Of a stretch of DNA of 64,000 bases, positions 33,909 to 42,837 are shown in pieces (positions within the stretch are counted from its first letter, which is position 1; each line of letters opens with the position of its first letter). A program made the translations under genes and the position numbers. The notes under the pieces are model-generated. The model searched no databases, had not been told where the DNA came from, and saw nothing but the letters and a program-made list of their open reading frames with translations. The DNA comes from Pontibacter oryzae. GTDB lineage: Bacteria; Bacteroidota; Bacteroidia; Cytophagales; Hymenobacteraceae. The stretch lies in the NCBI RefSeq assembly GCF_003576375.1, contig NZ_QWGE01000005.1, forward strand, positions 248,001 to 312,000. The letters run 5' to 3'.

Positions 33909-36173
33909 CTACTTAAACATGCCTTTCAGTTTGGCGAGCTTTGCTTGGAAGTCGTCCATTGGCTCTTCTTCGCTCTCTTTGCGGTTGCCTTTGTTTCCGC
34001 CACGGTTGCCACCGCCGGCGGGTTTGGCAGCAGCAGGGTCGCCTTTCATACTTAGGGAGATGCGCTTGCGGGCCTCATCCACTTCCAGCACGGTAACTTC
34101 TACTTTCTGGCCCACTTTTACAACCTCGTGCGGGTTGCTTACAAAGCGGTCTGATAAATGGCTCACGTGTACCAGGCCATCCTGGTGTACCCCAATGTCC
34201 ACGAAGGCACCAAAGGCGGTGATGTTGGTGATAATGCCCGGCAGTTTCATACCTGCGCGCAGGTCTTTTATCTCGTTCACACCCTCGGTAAAGCTGAAGG
34301 CTTCAAAGGTCTCACGTGGGTCGCGGCCCGGTTTGGCAAGTTCGCTCACAATGTCCTGCAGGGTTGGCAAGCCCACGGTATCGGTAACGTAGTTTTTCAG
34401 GTTGATTTTCTGGCGCAGCTCGTTGCTCTTGATCAGGTCCTGCACGGTTACGCCCAGGTCTTTGGCCATTTGCTCTACGATCGGGTAGCTTTCTGGGTGC
34501 ACCGCCGAGGCATCGAGCGGGTTCTTGGCATCGCGGATGCGCAGGAAGCCGGCCGCCTGCTCAAAGGCCTTGTCGCCCAGGCGGGCTACTTTCTTCAGCT
34601 CGGAGCGTGTTTTAAACGGCCCGTTTTGATTCCGGTATTCCACAATGTTCTGCGCCAAGGCCGGGCCTAAACCAGAAACATATGTCAGGAGTTGCTTGCT
34701 GGCCGTGTTCACCTCCACACCCACTGCATTCACGCAGCTCATTACTACGTCGTCCAAAGAGTGCTTTAATGCAGATTGGTCTACATCGTGCTGGTACTGG
34801 CCCACGCCTATGCTTTTCGGGTCTATCTTCACAAGCTCGGCCAGCGGGTCCATTAAACGGCGACCGATGGAAACAGCGCCGCGCACGGTTACGTCCTGGT
34901 CAGGAAATTCCTCGCGCGCCACATCCGAAGCCGAATAAATAGAAGCACCACTTTCGTTCACCATGACTACCTGCACGGTTTTGGGCAGGTTCAGGCCATT
35001 CACAAATGCCTCCGTTTCGCGGCTGGCGGTACCATTACCAATGGCAAGGGCTTCCACCTCAAACCTATCTACCAGGTATTTTACATTTTGTGCGGCTTCC
35101 ATGGCCTTGCCCTGGCCGGTGTGCGGGTAAATGGTTTCGTTGTGCAGCAGTTTGCCCTGCTTATCCAGCACCACCAGTTTGCAGCCTGTTCTAAACCCTG
35201 GGTCCAGGGCCAATACGGTTTTCTGGCCAAGCGGCGATGAAAGCAGGAGCTGGCGTAGGTTGTCGGCAAACACGCGGATGGCCTCTTCGTCGGCGCGCTT
35301 CTTAGAGCTCAGGCGTACTTCCGTTTCCATACTTAGCTTTAGCAGGCGCTTGTAGCAATCTTTGGCAGCCAGCTTCACTTGCTCGGAGGCAGCGTTGTTG
35401 CCTTGCACAAACATATCTTCCAGCTTGGCCAGGGCGGCGTCCTCGTCTGGCTGCGCGGTCAGCATCAATACCATTTCGGTTTCGCCGCGGCGCATGGCCA
35501 GGATACGGTGCGAAGGCGCTTTCTCGATCGGCTCCTCCCACTCAAAGTAATCCTTAAATTTCTGGCCTTCCTCTTCCTTGCCTATCATCACGCGGCTCTT
35601 GAACACGCCTTGCTTCTCAAAGATCTTACGCATGGCGGCGCGTGCCTCAGCGTTCTCGTTCATCCACTCGGCCACAATATCGCGGGCACCGGCCAGAGCC
35701 TCGTTGGCATCTTTCACCTCTTTTTCTTCGGAGATGAAATTGGCAGCCTCAGCCTCTATATCGATATTTTCCTGGGCAAAAATACGCTCAGCCAAAGGTT
35801 CCAGGCCTTTTTCGCGGGCAATGGTAGCTTTTGTGCGGCGCTTCGGTTTGTAAGGCAGGTAAATATCCTCGAGGGCGGCCATGGTTTCGGCAGCCATCAG
35901 CTGGGCTTCTAGTTCCGGGGTAAGCTTTTCCTGGTCTTTAATAGACTTCAAGATGCTTTCGCGGCGCTTGTCCAGCTCCCGCAGCTGCTCCAGCCTGTCA
36001 CGGATGCCGGCAATCTGAACCTCGTCTAGGGAGCCGGTGACTTCCTTGCGGTAACGGGAGATAAACGGTACGGTAGCGCCTTCGTCGAGGAGGGTGGCCG
36101 TGGCCTCCACCTGTTTAATCGTGATCGAAAGCTCTTTGGCAATCTTTAAGAGATGTTCTAAATTCGGTTCCAT
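33909..36173 (-). CDS. tex: Tex family RNA-binding protein with C-terminal S1 domain
   Basis: 754 residues, normal for Tex. Features in order: Tex N-terminal helices, YqgF-like RNase H fold (TVLALDPGFRTGCKLVVLD near 316), helix-hairpin-helix region (GLGPALAQNIVEYRNQNGPF), and the S1 domain at about 639-712 (GAFVDIGVHQDGLVHVSHLSDRFV). A Gly/Asn/Lys-rich linker and acidic tail close the protein. Tex is a conserved RNA-binding transcription accessory factor. Minus strand, single gene. Start at 36173 fits the conserved N-terminus (MEPNLEHLLKIAKEL). Confidence 0.93.
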   Translation of the reverse strand: MEPNLEHLLKIAKELSITIKQVEATATLLDEGATVPFISRYRKEVTGSLDEVQIAGIRDRLEQLRELDKRRESILKSIKDQEKLTPELEAQLMAAETMAALEDIYLPYKPKRRTKATIAREKGLEPLAERIFAQENIDIEAEAANFISEEKEVKDANEALAGARDIVAEWMNENAEARAAMRKIFEKQGVFKSRVMIGKEEEGQKFKDYFEWEEPIEKAPSHRILAMRRGETEMVLMLTAQPDEDAALAKLEDMFVQGNNAASEQVKLAAKDCYKRLLKLSMETEVRLSSKKRADEEAIRVFADNLRQLLLSSPLGQKTVLALDPGFRTGCKLVVLDKQGKLLHNETIYPHTGQGKAMEAAQNVKYLVDRFEVEALAIGNGTASRETEAFVNGLNLPKTVQVVMVNESGASIYSASDVAREEFPDQDVTVRGAVSIGRRLMDPLAELVKIDPKSIGVGQYQHDVDQSALKHSLDDVVMSCVNAVGVEVNTASKQLLTYVSGLGPALAQNIVEYRNQNGPFKTRSELKKVARLGDKAFEQAAGFLRIRDAKNPLDASAVHPESYPIVEQMAKDLGVTVQDLIKSNELRQKINLKNYVTDTVGLPTLQDIVSELAKPGRDPRETFEAFSFTEGVNEIKDLRAGMKLPGIITNITAFGAFVDIGVHQDGLVHVSHLSDRFVSNPHEVVKVGQKVEVTVLEVDEARKRISLSMKGDPAAAKPAGGGNRGGNKGNRKESEEEPMDDFQAKLAKLKGMFK

Positions 36174-36521
36174 ATATTGATGTAAGACAATAGTCAGATT
36201 TTTGGAGGGAAAGTATGGCGGGCGACTGTAAACTATGCAAAAGAGGCTTCTCCTCCTACCCTGCTGCCATGCTTGCCTCGTTGCGCCAAAGTATGACCCG
36301 GCGCTTTAGAAACATCAAATTTAAGCCTTATTGCTTAACCTGAAAACATTATCTGGTGAAAAGCCCGGAAAGTATGGCTGCCCCTTGGCAAGAAATTCAG
36401 CGTGTGGCTATCTCTTTAAGTATAAACCACTGCGCACACAGTGCAAGGCTACGGATTCCGGGGGGCGCGGTATTTTTGCTACCTTTGCAGCGCAATCCAT
36501 CGCCAACCTTTAACCTGAACC
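36174..36521. other. 348-base divergent region between tex and the MscS-like channel gene
   Basis: No credible gene. TACCTTTG at 36480-36487 could be the -7 element of the channel gene, but no TTG is at the right distance. Four AAGTAT copies lie at about 36211, 36289, 36370 and 36419. Confidence 0.45.
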
Positions 36522-37847
36522 ATGGAAACTGCAACTAACTTTTCACGCATCAACCACTGGACCTATAACCACCTGCTGGAACTGGGCCTGCCCCAAAGCA
36601 CAGCGCAATACCTGAACATGGGGCTGCTGCTTGTGCTGCTACTGGTGCTGGTTTACGCTACCGATAAAATCACCAAAACGCTTTTAGTAGGCACGCTGCA
36701 TAAGTTTGCCGAAAAAACGGCCACGCATTTCGACGATTACCTGATCAAGAACAAAGTGGTGAAGTACCTGGCCCAGGTTATACCGCTGGTGCTGGTGGTG
36801 CAGGCCGTCCCGATTGTTTTCTCTGATTTTCAGGGTTTAATTAAGCCGCTGAAAACACTGACGGATGTATACATTGTGCTGCTCTCCGTCTGGACGATAC
36901 AGGCTTTCCTGCGGACCTGCCGCGATTTCATGAAAACCACCGCCCTTTTCCGCGACAAGCCTGTGGAGAGTTTTGTGCAGGTTATCAGCATCTTTTTATA
37001 CTTTATGGGCGGCCTGCTGATCTTCTCGCTGCTCACGGGCAAGTCGGTTTGGGCGTTTATCACGGCCATGGGTGCGGCCTCGGCCATACTTCTGTTGGTT
37101 TTCAAGGATACAATACTTGGCTTTGTGGCCAGCATTCAGGTTTCCACGAACGACATGGTGCGCATCGGCGACTGGATAACCATGGAAAAGTATGGCGCAG
37201 ACGGCGACGTGATCGAGATTAACCTGACCACCGTGAAAGTGCAGAACTTCGACATGACCATCACCACCATCCCGACCTATTACCTCATCTCCGACTCTTT
37301 TAAGAACTGGCGGGGCATGCAGAACGCGGGTGGCCGCCGCATCAAGCGTTCTATCAACATTAAAATTTCAACTATAAAATACCTTTCTGATAATGAGATA
37401 GAGCAGCTCAGCAAGATAGGCCTGGTAAGCGAGTACCTGCGCGAGCGCCAGCACGAGATAAACGAGTTTAACCGGAACAAATCCGTGGATAAGAGCCTGC
37501 TCATCAATGGCCGCAGCCTAACGAACATTGGCGTTTTCAGGCGCTACATTGACGCTTATATCAGCCAGCACGAGTTCACGCACAAGCACATGACCATGAT
37601 GGTGCGCCAGCTGGATCCTACCACTACGGGCATGCCGATCGAGCTTTATGTGTTCACCAACGAAGTGCAGTGGGAGAAGTATGAACTGATTATGGCCGAT
37701 ATCTTTGACCACCTGCTGGCCGCCGTCCGCTTCTTTGATTTACAGGTGTTTGAGCACCCCGCCGCAGACGACATTCGCCAGCTATACACCAAGCCCAGGA
37801 CCGACAAGAATAGCCTCTCGGCGGCAGTAGAGCACATGAAAAACTAA
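36522..37847 (+). CDS. MscS-type mechanosensitive ion channel (YbdG-like)
   Basis: 441 residues with about five membrane helices before residue 200. The pore and beta domain show the MscS signature: ITAMGAASAILLLVFKDTILGFVASIQV, then VRIGDWITMEKYGADGDVIEINLTTVKVQNFD and TTIPTYYLISDSFKNW. The length, the MEKYGADGDV beta region and the long C-terminal domain resemble miniconductance YbdG-type channels. It relieves osmotic pressure in the inner membrane. It is followed 87 bases later by the ceramidase-like gene, same strand. Confidence 0.9.
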   Translation: METATNFSRINHWTYNHLLELGLPQSTAQYLNMGLLLVLLLVLVYATDKITKTLLVGTLHKFAEKTATHFDDYLIKNKVVKYLAQVIPLVLVVQAVPIVFSDFQGLIKPLKTLTDVYIVLLSVWTIQAFLRTCRDFMKTTALFRDKPVESFVQVISIFLYFMGGLLIFSLLTGKSVWAFITAMGAASAILLLVFKDTILGFVASIQVSTNDMVRIGDWITMEKYGADGDVIEINLTTVKVQNFDMTITTIPTYYLISDSFKNWRGMQNAGGRRIKRSINIKISTIKYLSDNEIEQLSKIGLVSEYLRERQHEINEFNRNKSVDKSLLINGRSLTNIGVFRRYIDAYISQHEFTHKHMTMMVRQLDPTTTGMPIELYVFTNEVQWEKYELIMADIFDHLLAAVRFFDLQVFEHPAADDIRQLYTKPRTDKNSLSAAVEHMKN

Positions 37848-37934
37848 GGCAGGGTATTTGCGCAACTAGCCACAGCTTTTGCAGCAGCCTCCAGCGAAAC
37901 AAATCCGGCACTTTCTGCTTTAGCTTTTAACCAC

Positions 37935-39320
37935 ATGAATACCCGAAAAAAGAAATCTGCGCGCAGGTATGTGTATGTATACATTCTGGCGTTCCTGCTG
38001 CTAATTACGGCCTGTGTGCTTCGCCCCGTAGATCGTACACCTTACCAGGAAACCGATTATTACCGGCAGACTATCAGCAACGTGCAGGAAAACGCTGCTA
38101 CCATTACCCACGGCGACACACTGCAGGTGGGCTGGGCCAAGCGAAACATTACGCCGCCCGCAGGCACACCGCTGGCCGGCTACGGCAAGCGCCTTGGTAT
38201 GGCCTACGACACCGTGCACGACTCGGCCTGGGTACGCACCTTTGCCTTCAGCAACGGAAAAACGGAAGCCTATTACGTAGCCCTGGATTTGCTGATCGTG
38301 CCGATGGAGGTATACGCTGAGCTGGAAAAGCAGTACCCTGCCCTGGGCCTGAAACCTGAGCAAGTATACCTCACTGCTACGCATAGCCACACGAGCTTTG
38401 GCGGCTGGGGCAAAAAGCTTGGCGTAAAGTTTATGTCCGGGAAGTATGATGCCGAACTTGTGAAACAACTTGCCCAGCAGATTCTGCAAAGTATGCGGGA
38501 GGCGCGCGGCAAGATGCAGCCAACCAAAATAGGCTACGGAAGCGTGGAGGTGCCAAGCCTGGTGCGCAACCGGCTCCTAAAAGACCCCGAAAACCCATAC
38601 TACGAGGACCGCCTGCGTACCCGGGATACAGCCCTGCGTTTCCTGAAGTTTGAGCGGCCTGATGGCACCCTGGCTATACTTTCGGTGTTTGCAGCGCACC
38701 CCACCATACTTCCCTCCAAAGCCCCGGAGCTATCCCGGGATTACCCGGGCGTGCTAGTGGATGCCCTGGAGCAACGCGTGGCCTTTGCCTCTTTCTCGGC
38801 CGGAGCAGTTGCCAGCCACAGCGCCACCTACTTTCAGGGCGACACATACGAAAGCACCGAGGCCGTGGGGAACAAGTTAGCTAAACGCCTGCGCCAGCAG
38901 CTGGCCTCCGTCGAAACCGCCTATGTGTATACCTTGGGCTATGGCCGCACACCTATGCAGTTACCTGTGCCGCAGTGGCGCATTAGCAAGGACTGGAGAC
39001 TGGCTCCAATCCTGTTCAACTCCGTTTTTGGTAAGCACCCGGCTTATGTAACCAGCCTGCAGTTAGGCAGCACGGTGTTCATGGGTGCACCCGCTGACTA
39101 CTCCGGCGAGTACGTAGCCACCATTCGGGAGCAGGCCCAACTGCAGGGGCAGCAAGCCATTATAACAAGCTTTAACGGAGGGTATATCGGCTATATCACG
39201 CCAGAGAAATACTACGACCTAGATGAGTATGAAACACGAAGTATGAATTTCTTTGGGCCCTATAGTGGTAGCTACCTCACTGAGATCATACTTGACCAGC
39301 TTGCAAAACACAGCAACTAA
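37935..39320 (+). CDS. Neutral/alkaline ceramidase-like lipid hydrolase
   Basis: 461 residues; an N-terminal hydrophobic segment (VYILAFLLLITACVL, near 14-29) is a signal or anchor, with LLITAC a possible lipobox. The body shows VGWAKRNITPPAGTPLAGYGKR, DLLIVPMEVY and TATHSHTSFGGWGKK, the zinc-binding region of the neutral ceramidase N-terminal domain. Eukaryote-type ceramidases cut ceramide with a zinc; the C-terminal Ig-like domain of full-length enzymes is absent here (about 460 versus 650+ residues). The substrate may be ceramide-like sphingolipids, which Bacteroidota do make; that is inference. Confidence 0.83.
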   Translation: MNTRKKKSARRYVYVYILAFLLLITACVLRPVDRTPYQETDYYRQTISNVQENAATITHGDTLQVGWAKRNITPPAGTPLAGYGKRLGMAYDTVHDSAWVRTFAFSNGKTEAYYVALDLLIVPMEVYAELEKQYPALGLKPEQVYLTATHSHTSFGGWGKKLGVKFMSGKYDAELVKQLAQQILQSMREARGKMQPTKIGYGSVEVPSLVRNRLLKDPENPYYEDRLRTRDTALRFLKFERPDGTLAILSVFAAHPTILPSKAPELSRDYPGVLVDALEQRVAFASFSAGAVASHSATYFQGDTYESTEAVGNKLAKRLRQQLASVETAYVYTLGYGRTPMQLPVPQWRISKDWRLAPILFNSVFGKHPAYVTSLQLGSTVFMGAPADYSGEYVATIREQAQLQGQQAIITSFNGGYIGYITPEKYYDLDEYETRSMNFFGPYSGSYLTEIILDQLAKHSN

Positions 39321-39478
39321 CTCTCCCAACTCACATAAAGTACAATATATAGCGCTGCAAAGCATCCAGAATCCTACACCATTCTTCTAAAAATCAAAAA
39401 CATTGCAGCCTTTTTGGAGTTTAAAATATAGTAGGCTTTTATATGTGATGCCTGCTTAACAAGATAAACTTTAAAGCT

Positions 39479-39712
39479 ATGGAACTAATGATGATTGATA
39501 TAACAAACCTGCTCTTCCTTACTGTAATTGGGTTATACCTGGTGCTGTTAGGTATGATCTTATCTTACATTTATTATGATGCTGAATTGCGTGGCCAAAA
39601 TGGCTGGCTGATTACTGGGATGGTCTTTTTATCCGGCACCCTGATTGGAACGGTGCTTTGGCTGGCCTTCAGACCGAAACTTAAACCACAGGCAATTCCT
39701 ATCCGAAGCTAA
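39479..39712 (+). CDS. Two-helix small membrane protein
   Basis: 77 residues with two hydrophobic segments (about 8-32 and 42-64) joined by YDAELRGQNGWL. The layout recalls the PLDc_N (phospholipase D nuclease N-terminal) family of two-helix proteins. A possible promoter (TTTG 39413, TAGGCTTT 39432) lies upstream and a long terminator follows, so it is likely real. No function assigned. Confidence 0.6.
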   Translation: MELMMIDITNLLFLTVIGLYLVLLGMILSYIYYDAELRGQNGWLITGMVFLSGTLIGTVLWLAFRPKLKPQAIPIRS

Positions 39713-39735
39713 AAGCCCGGATTTATACTTTCCGC

Positions 39736-39796
39736 AAAAGCCTTGCGCAGAAAAATGAGTATCTTGTAACTCATTTTTCCGCGCAAGGCTTTTTTT
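39736..39796 (+). terminator. Long hairpin terminator (about 25-bp stem, one mismatch)
   Basis: Arms from aaaagccttgcgc..aaaaatgagt (39736-39760) and its complement (about 39769-39793) differ at one base; seven T residues follow. It begins 24 bases after the small membrane gene stop. Confidence 0.85.
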
Positions 39797-39815
39797 CTGA
39801 AACCCATACAGCACA

Positions 39816-40790
39816 ATGGCAAAACAAACGGACATACTTGAAGAATCGATTTTTATACCTGTTACTCCAACCGATACCCTGCACCTGAAGCGTTTTAGCC
39901 AGCATGGGCAGGGTGCTCCGGTATTTTTAGTGCACGGCTCTATCGAGAATGGCAGGATATTCTACTCCAACTCCGGCAAAGGCCTCGCGCCATACTTTGC
40001 CCGCCAGGGTTACGATGTATTTGTGGCAGACCTTCGGGGGCGTGGCCAAAGCAAGCCAAGCATTTCTGCCGCATCAGATTTTGGCCTGAACCATACCTTA
40101 ACAGAAGATTTCCCGGCATTCATCAGTAAAATAAAAGAACTGAAAGGCGATGTGCCGCAGTACTGGGCCGCACACTCCTGGGGCGGCGTACTTATGCTGG
40201 CCTACCTAGCCCGGCCCACGGTACCCGTTCAGGTGCAGGCCATGGCCTTTTTCGGCAGCAAGCGCCGCATCAGCATCCGTAGCTTTAAAAAGTTTTTTAT
40301 GGTGGATGTGATGTGGAACTGGTTTGCCAAACTTACGGTGGCAGCAACCGGAGCACTCTATGCCAAAAAGCTGAAAATGGGCTCCGACAGCGAGTCGCGC
40401 TTGACGCACCGGCAAACGCATGCCTGGGTAGTGGAACAGCCGTGGCTGCATTGGCACGACAACTTCGATTATGCCGCCGCGCTGCAGCAAATGCAGTTGC
40501 CGCCAACCTTATACTTAACCGGCGCCAAAGACGACGTGCTTGGCCACCCCATCGACGTTGAAAAACTGATGCTGGAAACAGGCTGCACGCGCAGCGAGTT
40601 TAAAGTGGTAAGCAAACAAAACGGCTACCTCCACGATTATGATCATATTAATTTACTAACGCACCCCGATGCGCAGCACGATCATTTTCCGGAGGTTGTG
40701 CAGTGGTTTAAAAGCAGATCGCTTAACTTGCAACCTTCCTGCGCCATGCAGGGTCAGGAATTTGAGGAAGAAGGAAACCGGACTTCGTGA
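39816..40790 (+). CDS. Cytoplasmic alpha/beta hydrolase
   Basis: 324 residues without signal peptide. Oxyanion HGSIENGRIFY, then DLRGRGQSKPS, the nucleophile in AAHSWGGVLML, an acid in LTGAKDDVLG and the His in HDYDHINL (one of several) follow the fold order. It resembles lipase/esterase members with a cap domain near 150-210. The substrate is unknown. Plus strand, preceded by a long terminator and followed 36 bases later by a lipoprotein gene, possibly co-transcribed. Confidence 0.82.
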   Translation: MAKQTDILEESIFIPVTPTDTLHLKRFSQHGQGAPVFLVHGSIENGRIFYSNSGKGLAPYFARQGYDVFVADLRGRGQSKPSISAASDFGLNHTLTEDFPAFISKIKELKGDVPQYWAAHSWGGVLMLAYLARPTVPVQVQAMAFFGSKRRISIRSFKKFFMVDVMWNWFAKLTVAATGALYAKKLKMGSDSESRLTHRQTHAWVVEQPWLHWHDNFDYAAALQQMQLPPTLYLTGAKDDVLGHPIDVEKLMLETGCTRSEFKVVSKQNGYLHDYDHINLLTHPDAQHDHFPEVVQWFKSRSLNLQPSCAMQGQEFEEEGNRTS

Positions 40791-40826
40791 GTAGCCCGTT
40801 AACATACTAAGAAGAGCATGCTTTTA

Positions 40827-41390
40827 ATGAAGACATTTATCAAATCGTTTCTGCTGCTGTTGTTTGCATCTGCTTTTTTAGTAGCCTGCGAAAATTGCGG
40901 CAGTACTAACATCTCGGAGCCAACACCCGAAGATGCCGAGTGGCTGGTTTACGGCACTGGCGATACGGCAACCTTTACAGACAATACAAACGATACTGTT
41001 TATTATGTTCGGACGGGAATCTATGCGCAGAGCTTGCCTGGCGAAGGGTTTTCTGTTGAAGACGAGTGCATCGAACAGATCAATACGCAGGTTACCAATG
41101 TCATTGAAGATGCAGCAGGCGCACAGCCCATCCTTGGCACGCTTATACTTAACAAACCGGATTCGCTTATCGTGAAGATCGGTGTTGGCCAGGAAACCTG
41201 GCAACTAGACCCCAATGGCATAACAGAGACGAAAGTACTCGGCGACAGCACGTACACAGACGTGTATGTAGTAGAAGGCAGCAGCACTGAACCTGAGAAT
41301 GTACGCACCCTTTTCTTTAACAGGCGCTATGGCTTTTTATTTATCGAGTTTCAGAACGGCAACAAGCTTAACCTGATAAGGCTGCAGTAG
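40827..41390 (+). CDS. Lipoprotein of unknown function
   Basis: 187 residues from ATG 40827 (an ATG at 40818 gives three more residues). Signal MKTFIKSFLLLLFASAFLVAC contains a lipobox; the mature protein begins ENCGSTN. It is acidic, beta-rich (TDVYVVEGSSTEPENVRTLFF) and ends in FIEFQNGNKLNLIRL. No family recognised. A 31-bp perfect hairpin begins 5 bases after its stop. Confidence 0.7.
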   Translation: MKTFIKSFLLLLFASAFLVACENCGSTNISEPTPEDAEWLVYGTGDTATFTDNTNDTVYYVRTGIYAQSLPGEGFSVEDECIEQINTQVTNVIEDAAGAQPILGTLILNKPDSLIVKIGVGQETWQLDPNGITETKVLGDSTYTDVYVVEGSSTEPENVRTLFFNRRYGFLFIEFQNGNKLNLIRLQ

Positions 41391-41394
41391 GATG

Positions 41395-41464
41395 CCTCAG
41401 CATCACTAAAAACAAAGGCTGCCAAGTATAAAATTGGCAGCCTTTGTTTTTAGTGATGCTGAGG
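41395..41464. terminator. 31-bp perfect hairpin terminator between convergent genes
   Basis: Arms 41395-41425 and 41434-41464 are exact reverse complements over 31 bases with an 8-base loop (gtataaaa). The right arm covers the stop codon and the last residues (TPQHH) of the facing peroxiredoxin gene. This is the longest perfect stem in the window. Confidence 0.92.
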
Positions 41465-41935
41465 TGTTTCCTGGTTAATCTCCCGGAGCACCTCCAGCGC
41501 TGTGCTTACGTGCTCCAATGGTTTGGTCATGGAGTTAAAGACGTAACGCACTATACCTTCCTTATCAATAATATAGGTAACACGCCCTGGCAATAAACCC
41601 AGCTTGCGTGGCACGCCAAACATTTTCCGGATGCGGCCTCCCTTATCGCTTAATAGTGTAAACGGTAGCTTATGCACCTGCTCAAACCGTTGGTGCGACT
41701 CCACGCTATCCGAGCTGATTCCTACCACCTCGGCCCCCTGCTCCTCAAATACTTCGTACTGGTCGCGGAATTCGCAGGCTTGCTTGGTGCAACCCGGCGT
41801 GCTGTCTTTCGGGTAAAAATAAAGCACAACATTTTTCGTCCGCAACGTTTCATACAGGCGGAAAAAGCCCCCATCCTGGCGTTCAAGCTCAAAATCAGGT
41901 GCTTTGCCTCCAACCTTTATGGCTTCCTCTTTCAT
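41450..41935 (-). CDS. bcp: Bcp-type peroxiredoxin
   Basis: 161 residues. The peroxidatic Cys49 lies in STPGCTKQACEF, with the second Cys five residues later (Cys54), as in Bcp/PrxQ thiol peroxidases. The fold begins VGGKAPDFELERQDGG and ends LPGRVTYIIDKEGIVRYVFNSM. It reduces hydroperoxides in the cytoplasm with thioredoxin. A well-formed promoter lies at 41993-42025, 58 bases before the ATG. Confidence 0.93.
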   Translation of the reverse strand: MKEEAIKVGGKAPDFELERQDGGFFRLYETLRTKNVVLYFYPKDSTPGCTKQACEFRDQYEVFEEQGAEVVGISSDSVESHQRFEQVHKLPFTLLSDKGGRIRKMFGVPRKLGLLPGRVTYIIDKEGIVRYVFNSMTKPLEHVSTALEVLREINQETPQHH

Positions 41936-41992
41936 CTTGTTGTGTTGTTATGTCTAGATAAATAACTTGCCAACCGGCATAAAGTTATGCTG

Positions 41993-42025
41993 CAAAGTTA
42001 ATGCCTCTATAGCTATACTGCCAAA
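41993..42025 (-). promoter_or_regulatory. Bacteroidota-type promoter of the peroxiredoxin gene
   Basis: On the minus strand TTTG (42025-42022), 21 bases, then TAACTTTG (42000-41993), matching TTTG / TAnnTTTG. Confidence 0.7.
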
Positions 42026-42043
42026 GAAAAGCGCTAAGAATGG

Positions 42044-42071
42044 TTTGTGTGCCAGAAATTAAACATCTTTG
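42044..42071 (+). promoter_or_regulatory. Possible promoter of the GT2 gene
   Basis: TTTG (42044-42047), 16 bases, then CATCTTTG (42064-42071), which differs from TAnnTTTG only at its first base. It starts 19 bases from the divergent peroxiredoxin promoter. Confidence 0.45.
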
Positions 42072-42088
42072 CCGCTTGTTTAGCTTCT

Positions 42089-42781
42089 ATGGCCATAATT
42101 AACCTGATAATTCCAGCGTATAACGAAGAACAGTCCATTGCCCGAGTCTTGCAAGACATACCTGTTGGCCTAGTGGATGAAGTAATCGTTGTAAACAATA
42201 ACTCCTCGGATCGTACAGCTACTGTTGCATCCGCTGCCGGCGCCACTGTTTTGGATGAGCCTTCACCGGGCTACGGTAACGCTTGCCTGAAAGGCATTGC
42301 CTATGCTGCCGCCAAACCTGCTGCTACCAGGCCGGATATTATTGTTTTTATGGACGGTGACTACTCTGATTACCCCGAGGAAACAGCCAAACTGATACAG
42401 CCCATCCTGGATAACCAAGCTGATATGGTGATCGGCTCGAGGGCGCTCGGAAACCGGGAAGCAGGGGCCATGCTGCCGCAACAAATCTTCGGGAACTGGC
42501 TGGCCACTACCCTGCTCCGCCTGCTTTATGGGGCGCATTTTACTGACCTCGGCCCATTTCGGGCTATTCGCCTGGATACGCTGCTTGCACTGAACATGCG
42601 CGACAAGACCTATGGCTGGACGGTAGAGATGCAGGCAAAAGCCGCGAAACAGCACGTTAAGTATACTGAAGTTCCGGTAACCTACCGTAAGCGCATTGGC
42701 GTTTCTAAGGTATCAGGCACTATAAAAGGTACCCTGCTAGCCGGGTATAAGATTATCCTGACTATATTTAGGTACCTGTAG
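42089..42781 (+). CDS. Family 2 glycosyltransferase, dolichyl-phosphate-sugar synthase-like
   Basis: 230 residues from ATG 42089 (MAIINLIIPAYNEE, the conserved GT2 start); a longer frame from 42047 is less likely. The nucleotide-sugar site shows VVNNNSSDRT, GNACLKGI, and the metal-binding DGDYSDYPEE (DxD). The GSRALGNREAGAMLPQQIFGNW region and the TEVPVTYRKRIGVSKVSG end resemble polyprenyl-phosphate mannose/glucose synthases. It would make a polyprenyl-phosphate sugar, which the next gene, a GT-C enzyme, could use. Confidence 0.88.
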   Translation: MAIINLIIPAYNEEQSIARVLQDIPVGLVDEVIVVNNNSSDRTATVASAAGATVLDEPSPGYGNACLKGIAYAAAKPAATRPDIIVFMDGDYSDYPEETAKLIQPILDNQADMVIGSRALGNREAGAMLPQQIFGNWLATTLLRLLYGAHFTDLGPFRAIRLDTLLALNMRDKTYGWTVEMQAKAAKQHVKYTEVPVTYRKRIGVSKVSGTIKGTLLAGYKIILTIFRYL

Positions 42782-42837
42782 TCTTCAACCTACGTTAGGT
42801 GGACTAAACCATTAAGCAAGATACTTTACAGCAAGGC

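Noticed and set aside
34158-34670. Plus-strand frame of about 170 residues inside tex
   Set aside because: Tex is recognisable end to end on the minus strand; the plus frames here and at 35379-35912 are mirror frames of its codon bias.
36331-36538. Two short plus frames before the MscS-like gene
   Set aside because: They fill a non-coding divergent gap and share no recognisable features; overlapping alternative frames of the same region look equally likely.
38001-38527. Minus-strand frames in the ceramidase-like gene
   Set aside because: The plus-strand frame carries the ceramidase motifs; the minus frames are shadows without motifs.
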